5,499 bases of DNA from Bifidobacterium breve (GTDB lineage: Bacteria > Actinomycetota > Actinomycetes > S36-B12), in assembly GCA_943328365.2 (NCBI GenBank), contig CALPZT020000138.1, positions 1 through 5,499 on the forward strand, read 5' to 3'. Shown one piece after another: positions 1 through 5,499 of the stretch (the stretch's first letter is position 1; the number at the start of each line of letters is the position of its first letter). A model generated the notes under the pieces. That model was given only the letters and a program-made list of their open reading frames with translations. It had not been told where the DNA came from and did not search any database. Both the position numbers and the translations under genes were made by a program.

Positions 1-1183
1 CGACCGCCTGCATGACGAGGGAAATGACGGCTCGTTCGCTCCAGCGGTGCACATTGAGGAGGGCGAGCGCCTGACGGCGCTGCCGGACGAGCTCACCTGT
101 CCATACTCGCCACCGAGCCTTGCCCTCCTGCGGGACGCTGAGCACCGACTGCAGCAGGCCCATCGAGTTCGAGCCCTTGCCGTACCGAACCGCTTCGACG
201 TGCGTGTCGGGGTCGGGGAAGAAGCTCGACGTGATGGCGACGCCCTGCGTGTAGTCAGTGTCGGCAGACCGGGCGACGGCCCCGAGGATCGACTCGCTGT
301 TCGTGCGGGAAAGACGACCGAGAGCTGACGACAGGTTCGGCAGTTTGCGGTCGTCCATCATCCGATGCAGGAGCCGTTGGGTGTTGTACGTGCCCGCGGC
401 CATGACGACATGGTCGGCCGTGAACGTGCGGCGACGGCGACGGACCCAGGCCCCGGTGCGCTCGGTCGTGATGACATAGCCGCCACCGGGCCTCTCCTCG
501 ATTGAGACGACGGTGGTGAGGGGATGGACGACGGCGCCCGCACCCTCGGCGAGCGCGAGATAGTTCTTCGGGAGGGTGTTCTTCGCCCCGATGCGACATC
601 CGGTCATGCAGGCGCCGCAATGCGTGCAGCCGGTGCGAGCCGGCCCAGCACCGCCGAAGAATGGATCGGCGCTCGTGACCCCGGGGCCGTCGCCGAAATA
701 GACGGCGACCGGAGTGAGCCGGAAGGTGTGCCCAACGCCCATATCGTCGGCGATCGCCTTCATGATGAGGTCGCTTCGCGTCATGAGCGGGTTGTCGACG
801 ACTCCGAGCATCCTCGAAGCCTGGTCGTAGTGCGGCGCAAGCTCCTGGCCCCAGTCGGTGATGTCGCGCCACTGCGGATCATCGAAGAACTGCTTGGGCG
901 GCACATACAGGGTGTTCGCGTAGTTCAGCGAACCGCCGCCGACTCCGGCGCCGGCGAGCACCACGACGTCCTTGAGGATATGGATTCGCTGGATGCCGGT
1001 CAGCCCGAGACGGGGTGCCCACAGGAATGAGCGCAGGCGCCAGGAGGTCTTCGGCAGGTCGGCGTCGGCGAATCTGCGTCCGGCCTCGAATACCGCGACC
1101 TGATAGCCCTTTTCGGTGAGCCGAAGGGCAGAGACCGAGCCACCGAACCCAGACCCGATGATCGCGACATCGACGTGCGACAT
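1..1183 (-). CDS. choD: ChoD-like GMC family FAD oxidoreductase, C-terminus cut by window edge
   Basis: Flavin-dependent oxidoreductase of the GMC family, closest by recognition to mycobacterial ChoD (putative cholesterol oxidase, Rv3409c). The frame is open from the ATG at 1183 to the left edge, giving 394 residues. The N-terminus goes straight into an FAD Rossmann motif (MSHVDVAIIGSGFGGS; Gly10, Gly12, Gly15), with Glu33 as the likely ribose-binding acid, so no signal peptide is visible and it is probably cytosolic. The GMC signature GAGVGGGSLNYAN spans 78-90. Residues 186-196 hold four cysteines as C-x2-C-x2-C-x3-C, followed by GAKNTLPKNYL. The ChoD family is about 570-580 aa, so roughly 180 residues, including the C-terminal GMC domain with the catalytic His/Asn, lie outside the window. 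The start is well supported: AGGAGG sits 4 nt upstream. It is the last visible gene of the operon, 23 bp after the dehydrogenase. Family assignment is firm; sterol as substrate is only inferred. Confidence 0.9.
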   Translation of the reverse strand, partial: MSHVDVAIIGSGFGGSVSALRLTEKGYQVAVFEAGRRFADADLPKTSWRLRSFLWAPRLGLTGIQRIHILKDVVVLAGAGVGGGSLNYANTLYVPPKQFFDDPQWRDITDWGQELAPHYDQASRMLGVVDNPLMTRSDLIMKAIADDMGVGHTFRLTPVAVYFGDGPGVTSADPFFGGAGPARTGCTHCGACMTGCRIGAKNTLPKNYLALAEGAGAVVHPLTTVVSIEERPGGGYVITTERTGAWVRRRRRTFTADHVVMAAGTYNTQRLLHRMMDDRKLPNLSSALGRLSRTNSESILGAVARSADTDYTQGVAITSSFFPDPDTHVEAVRYGKGSNSMGLLQSVLSVPQEGKARWRVWTGELVRQRRQALALLNVHRWSERAVISLVMQAV

Positions 1184-1187
1184 GCTT

Positions 1188-1193
1188 CCTCCT
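1188..1193 (-). promoter_or_regulatory. Strong Shine-Dalgarno of the ChoD-like gene
   Basis: On the minus strand AGGAGG lies 4 nt before the ATG at 1183, inside the 23-bp gap after the dehydrogenase stop codon. It is the best ribosome binding site in the window and fixes the oxidoreductase start. It also suggests that this gene, unlike the two before it, is translated independently of its upstream neighbour. Confidence 0.75.
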
Positions 1194-1206
1194 GCCTTCG
1201 CGCGGG

Positions 1207-2766
1207 CTATTTCAGGCCCAGCCGCTTCAGGGCTCCGACGGCCCACGCAAGTGTCTCGCCCCAGCGCTCATCCGACCACCCGAATGGTGCACCGAATCCG
1301 AGAAATCTCTGGTGGGCGACCGTCTGCGGCTCGGTGTACTTGAGGAGTCCCTCGGCGCCATGGCGTCGGCCCACGCCGGAATCGCCCATGCCGCCCATCG
1401 GTGCCCGGGAGCTCCCCCACGCGGCGGCGTAGCCCTCGTTGACGTTGACGGTACCCGCGCGCAGCCTCGCCGCGATCCGGCGGCCCTCGCGGTGATTGCG
1501 CGTGAGAACGGCCGCATTCAGCCCGTACGACGTCGCGTTCGCGGCAGCAATCGCCTCCTCGTCGGACGAGACCTTGTACAAGGCGACGACCGGACCGAAG
1601 GTCTCCTCGTCGCAGAGCACCATGTCGGTCGTGACGCCTTCGAGGATGGTTGGCTCGACGTAGCAGGGGCCGAGGTCCGGGCGATGCCGGCCGCCTGCAA
1701 GGACGCGAGCACCCCGGGACGTGGCGTCGGTGATGTGCGCGAGCACGCGATCGACATGGATCGTCGAGATGAGCGAGCCCATGTCGGCACCCCATCCGAC
1801 GCCGGGCTTCATGACCATTGCACCAGCCCGCCGGACGAATGCAGCGGTGAACGCCTCATACGCCTGCTCATGCACGTAGATGCGCTCCATCGAGATGCAG
1901 AGCTGACCTGAGTTCGCGAAGGCCGAGCGGATAGCGATCTCGGCTGCCCGCTCAATCTCAGCATCTGCCCGCACGATCATGGCGTTCTTGCCGCCGAGTT
2001 CCATCGAGTTGCCGATGAGTCGCTCCCCGCAGCGGCGCGCTACCTCTCGTCCGACCCGAGTCGACCCGGTGAACATGACGTAGTCGACCTCCTCGATGAC
2101 GAGGGGACCGACGACGGGGCCTTCGCCGGTGACGACCGGGATGACCTCTGCTGGCACGCCCGCTTCGATGAGGAGATCGATGACCCACAGCGCCGTGAGC
2201 GTGGTCTGGACATCGGGCTTGAGGATGACCGCGTTGCCTGCGAGGAGCGCCGGGATGGCATCGCTCACCGCCAGGGTGAGCGGGTAGTTCCAGGGGGCGA
2301 GCACCCCGACCAAGCCGCGTGGGTGGTGCAGTTCCTGGATCCCGACCATGAGCGGGAAGACCCCTCGGTGCCGAGTGGGGCGCAGGAGCCGGCGGGCATC
2401 GCGCGCGTAGTGGCGGGCGGTGACGAGGACGTCAAGCAGTTCTTCCATCGCATCGCGGCGAGCCTTGCCGGTCTCGAGCTGGACGATGTCGAGGACGGTC
2501 GACCTCCGCTTATGGACGAGGTCGTGGAACTCGAGGACGATTCGGGCCCGGTCTCGCACCGATCGGGCGGCCCAGCCTTGCTGCGCCTGGCGGGCAAGGG
2601 CCGCCGCGCGCAGCACCTCCGTGGCGCCGGACATCGGAAGGGAGTAGAGCGGTTCACCGGTGAAGGGGGCGATGACGACTCGCTCCGTGGGCGAGGGGCC
2701 GAGCACGGCTCGACCGAGGAGGCGTTCGATCTCCGCAGGCTCGATCTCCGCGCCCAGGGCGGTCAC
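1207..2766 (-). CDS. gabD2: GabD2-like succinate-semialdehyde dehydrogenase (ALDH superfamily)
   Basis: Aldehyde dehydrogenase of 519 aa, predicted to oxidise succinic semialdehyde to succinate with NAD(P)+ in the cytosol, feeding the TCA cycle. Motifs in order: APWNYPL (157-163) with oxyanion Asn160; ILKPD (181-185) with cofactor-binding Lys183; FTGSTRVG (232-239), the Rossmann turn; ELGGK (256-260) with general base Glu256; NSGQLC (285-290) with nucleophile Cys290; EETFGP (387-392) with Glu388; and PMGGMGDSGVGRRHG near 457-470. Length and motifs match actinobacterial GabD2 (M. tuberculosis Rv1731, about 518 aa). It starts with GTG at 2766, and the overlapping GTGA holds the guaB3 stop. Only a weak GGTGG lies upstream, so translation is probably coupled to guaB3. 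The tail after about 487 (ending LKRLGLK) extends past the usual ALDH core, as in GabD2. The family is certain; succinic semialdehyde as true substrate is inferred, since the superfamily is broad and no GABA gene is nearby. Confidence 0.93.
   Translation of the reverse strand: MTALGAEIEPAEIERLLGRAVLGPSPTERVVIAPFTGEPLYSLPMSGATEVLRAAALARQAQQGWAARSVRDRARIVLEFHDLVHKRRSTVLDIVQLETGKARRDAMEELLDVLVTARHYARDARRLLRPTRHRGVFPLMVGIQELHHPRGLVGVLAPWNYPLTLAVSDAIPALLAGNAVILKPDVQTTLTALWVIDLLIEAGVPAEVIPVVTGEGPVVGPLVIEEVDYVMFTGSTRVGREVARRCGERLIGNSMELGGKNAMIVRADAEIERAAEIAIRSAFANSGQLCISMERIYVHEQAYEAFTAAFVRRAGAMVMKPGVGWGADMGSLISTIHVDRVLAHITDATSRGARVLAGGRHRPDLGPCYVEPTILEGVTTDMVLCDEETFGPVVALYKVSSDEEAIAAANATSYGLNAAVLTRNHREGRRIAARLRAGTVNVNEGYAAAWGSSRAPMGGMGDSGVGRRHGAEGLLKYTEPQTVAHQRFLGFGAPFGWSDERWGETLAWAVGALKRLGLK
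2763..2766 (-). other. GTGA stop/start overlap of guaB3 and the dehydrogenase
   Basis: The four bases GTGA combine the TGA stop of guaB3 with the GTG start of the next gene. Upstream there is only GGTGG, about 7 nt before the GTG, which is a poor Shine-Dalgarno. Together these point to termination-reinitiation coupling, so the output of the two proteins should be linked. The overlap is read directly; the coupling is inferred. Confidence 0.7.
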
Positions 2767-3875
2767 GCAGTGACCACCATCTCGACGCGCTGGAATTCCT
2801 TGACATCGCTGTACCCGGTCGTGGCCATGGCCTTGCGCAGGGCACCGACGATATTGAGCGTGCCCTCGGCGTTGTCGGACGGCCCATGAAGCACCTGCGC
2901 GAAGCTGCCGACCTGAGGCAGCACGTTGCGCTGGCCTCTTGGCAGGTGCGGATGCCAGGCTTCCGCGCCCCAGTGCGCGCCCGCGCCCGGGGCATCGGTC
3001 GCACGCGCGAGAACCGAGCCGAGCATGGCCGCATCAGCGCCGCAGGCAAATGCCTTGACGATGTCGCCGCTGCGCCCCATGGCTCCATCAGCGATGACAT
3101 GGACATAGCGCCCGCCGGACTCGTCGAGATAGTCGCGCCGGGCCGCGGCGACATCGCTCACCGCGCTCGCCATCGGCACCCTCACCCCGAGGACGTCTGC
3201 GGTCGTATGGGCTGAGCCACCACCGAAGCCGACGAGCACTCCCGCGGCGCCGGTGCGCATGAGATGGAGGGCTGCCTGGTAGGTCGCGCAGCCTCCGACA
3301 ATTACCGGTGCGTCGAGTTGGTGGATGAACTGCTTGAGATTGAGCGGGACGCCGTCGCCGCTCACGTGCTCGGCCGAGACCGTGGTGCCCCGGATGACGA
3401 TCATGTCGGCGCCCGCCGCGGCAGCAGCAGGCGCCAGGGCGGCCGTGCCCTGCGGGCTGACCGCTGCAACGACGGTGACCCCTGCCGCCTTGAGATCGGC
3501 TATGCGTTGGGCGACGAGGTCGAGGTCGACTGATTGCGCAGCGTAGATCTCCTGCATTCGCGACGTGACACGGTCTCCGTCGAGGGAGGCGATCTCGCGG
3601 AGAAGCGGCTCGGGGTCGTCATACCGACCCCAGAGCCCCTCGAGGTTGAGGGCCGCAGGCATCCCGAGCGCACCCAGCGCGCGCACGCTCGCCGGCGAGA
3701 CGACGGAGTCCATCGGCGCGGCGATGAACGGGAGGTCGAAGTGGTAGGCATCGATCGTCCAGGCGGTCGACACCTCCTGCGGGTCGCGGGTTCGCCGGCT
3801 CGGGGCAATCGCGACCTCGTCCAAGGAGTAGGCGCGGCGTGCTCGCTTCTGGCCGCCGATCTGGATGTCGGTCAA
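2763..3875 (-). CDS. guaB3: GuaB3 family IMP dehydrogenase-related protein
   Basis: Paralogue of IMP dehydrogenase in the IMPDH/GMP reductase TIM-barrel family, GuaB3 type. With the TTG start at 3875 it has 370 aa, the usual length for this subgroup. Visible blocks: RAYSLDEVAIAPS (14-26), LPFIAAPMDSVVSP (48-61), VIVGGCATYQ (191-200), VLVGFGGGSAHTT (213-225), VHVIADGAMGRSGDIVKA (258-275) and MLGSVLARA (284-292). It has no CBS pair: the barrel continues directly where IMPDH carries its two CBS modules. Aligned to GuaB, the loop GPGSICTT becomes GFGGGSAHTT, so the catalytic Cys position is His223, and the Arg-Tyr flap motif is absent. It may therefore lack classical IMPDH chemistry. The TTG start was chosen because AGGA lies 5 nt upstream, overlapping the guaB stop, and because the protein then begins at the family-typical N-terminus. 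A longer in-frame reading back to 4040 only runs inside guaB. Family is firm; activity is unknown. Confidence 0.93.
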   Translation of the reverse strand: MTDIQIGGQKRARRAYSLDEVAIAPSRRTRDPQEVSTAWTIDAYHFDLPFIAAPMDSVVSPASVRALGALGMPAALNLEGLWGRYDDPEPLLREIASLDGDRVTSRMQEIYAAQSVDLDLVAQRIADLKAAGVTVVAAVSPQGTAALAPAAAAAGADMIVIRGTTVSAEHVSGDGVPLNLKQFIHQLDAPVIVGGCATYQAALHLMRTGAAGVLVGFGGGSAHTTADVLGVRVPMASAVSDVAAARRDYLDESGGRYVHVIADGAMGRSGDIVKAFACGADAAMLGSVLARATDAPGAGAHWGAEAWHPHLPRGQRNVLPQVGSFAQVLHGPSDNAEGTLNIVGALRKAMATTGYSDVKEFQRVEMVVTA

Positions 3876-3882
3876 CGGGTTC

Positions 3883-5499
<1,617 letters not shown>

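Noticed and set aside
255..872. 205-aa minus-strand open frame
   Set aside because: It is an out-of-frame shadow of the ChoD-like gene, with Arg/His/Pro-rich low-complexity composition and no recognisable motif.
524..1030. 168-aa plus-strand open frame
   Set aside because: It is antisense to the ChoD-like gene, whose FAD, GMC and Cys motifs explain the stretch; no homology is recognised.
1312..1911. 199-aa plus-strand open frame antisense to the dehydrogenase
   Set aside because: Long antisense frames are expected in GC-rich genes; the composition is Arg/Asp/Ala-rich and no domain is visible, while the opposite strand holds a complete ALDH with all catalytic motifs.
2323..2889. 188-aa plus-strand frame spanning the guaB3/dehydrogenase junction
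   Set aside because: It is antisense to two genuine genes, with a charged low-complexity composition and no domain.

Overview
The window is GC-rich, densely coding DNA from an actinobacterium. The gene order guaB – guaB3 – (aldehyde dehydrogenase) – choD resembles the Mycobacterium tuberculosis guaB2–guaB3–choD neighbourhood (Rv3411c–Rv3409c, from memory). The inserted GabD2-type dehydrogenase suggests a related arrangement, perhaps in Micrococcales or a neighbouring order, but the window alone cannot fix the genus. GC-biased third positions, GTG/TTG starts and long antisense shadow ORFs all fit a high-GC actinobacterium.

Layout: every supported gene lies on the minus strand, so the window reads right to left. 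From the right edge: about 72 bp of upstream sequence with a short inverted repeat; guaB (IMP dehydrogenase, TTG start, 514 aa); a 7-bp gap; guaB3 (IMPDH-related protein without CBS domains, TTG start, 370 aa); a 4-bp GTGA overlap; a GabD2-like succinate-semialdehyde dehydrogenase (GTG start, 519 aa); a 23-bp gap with a strong AGGAGG ribosome binding site; and a ChoD-like GMC-family FAD oxidoreductase (ATG start) that runs off the left edge after 394 codons. There is no gap over 72 bp and no terminator-like hairpin between genes, so the four genes look like one operon.

Function: GuaB makes XMP from IMP, the committed step to guanine nucleotides. GuaB3 is its paralogue, but His replaces the catalytic Cys, and the role of the actinobacterial branch is, to my knowledge, unsettled. 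The last two genes encode an NAD(P)-dependent aldehyde oxidiser and a flavin alcohol/sterol oxidoreductase, which could act in sequence (alcohol to aldehyde or ketone to acid) or merely share a promoter. No mobile element, RNA gene, CRISPR array or defence system is visible. The most interesting points are the Cys-less GuaB3, the four-cysteine cluster in the ChoD-like protein, and the unexplained link between guanine synthesis and these oxidoreductases.
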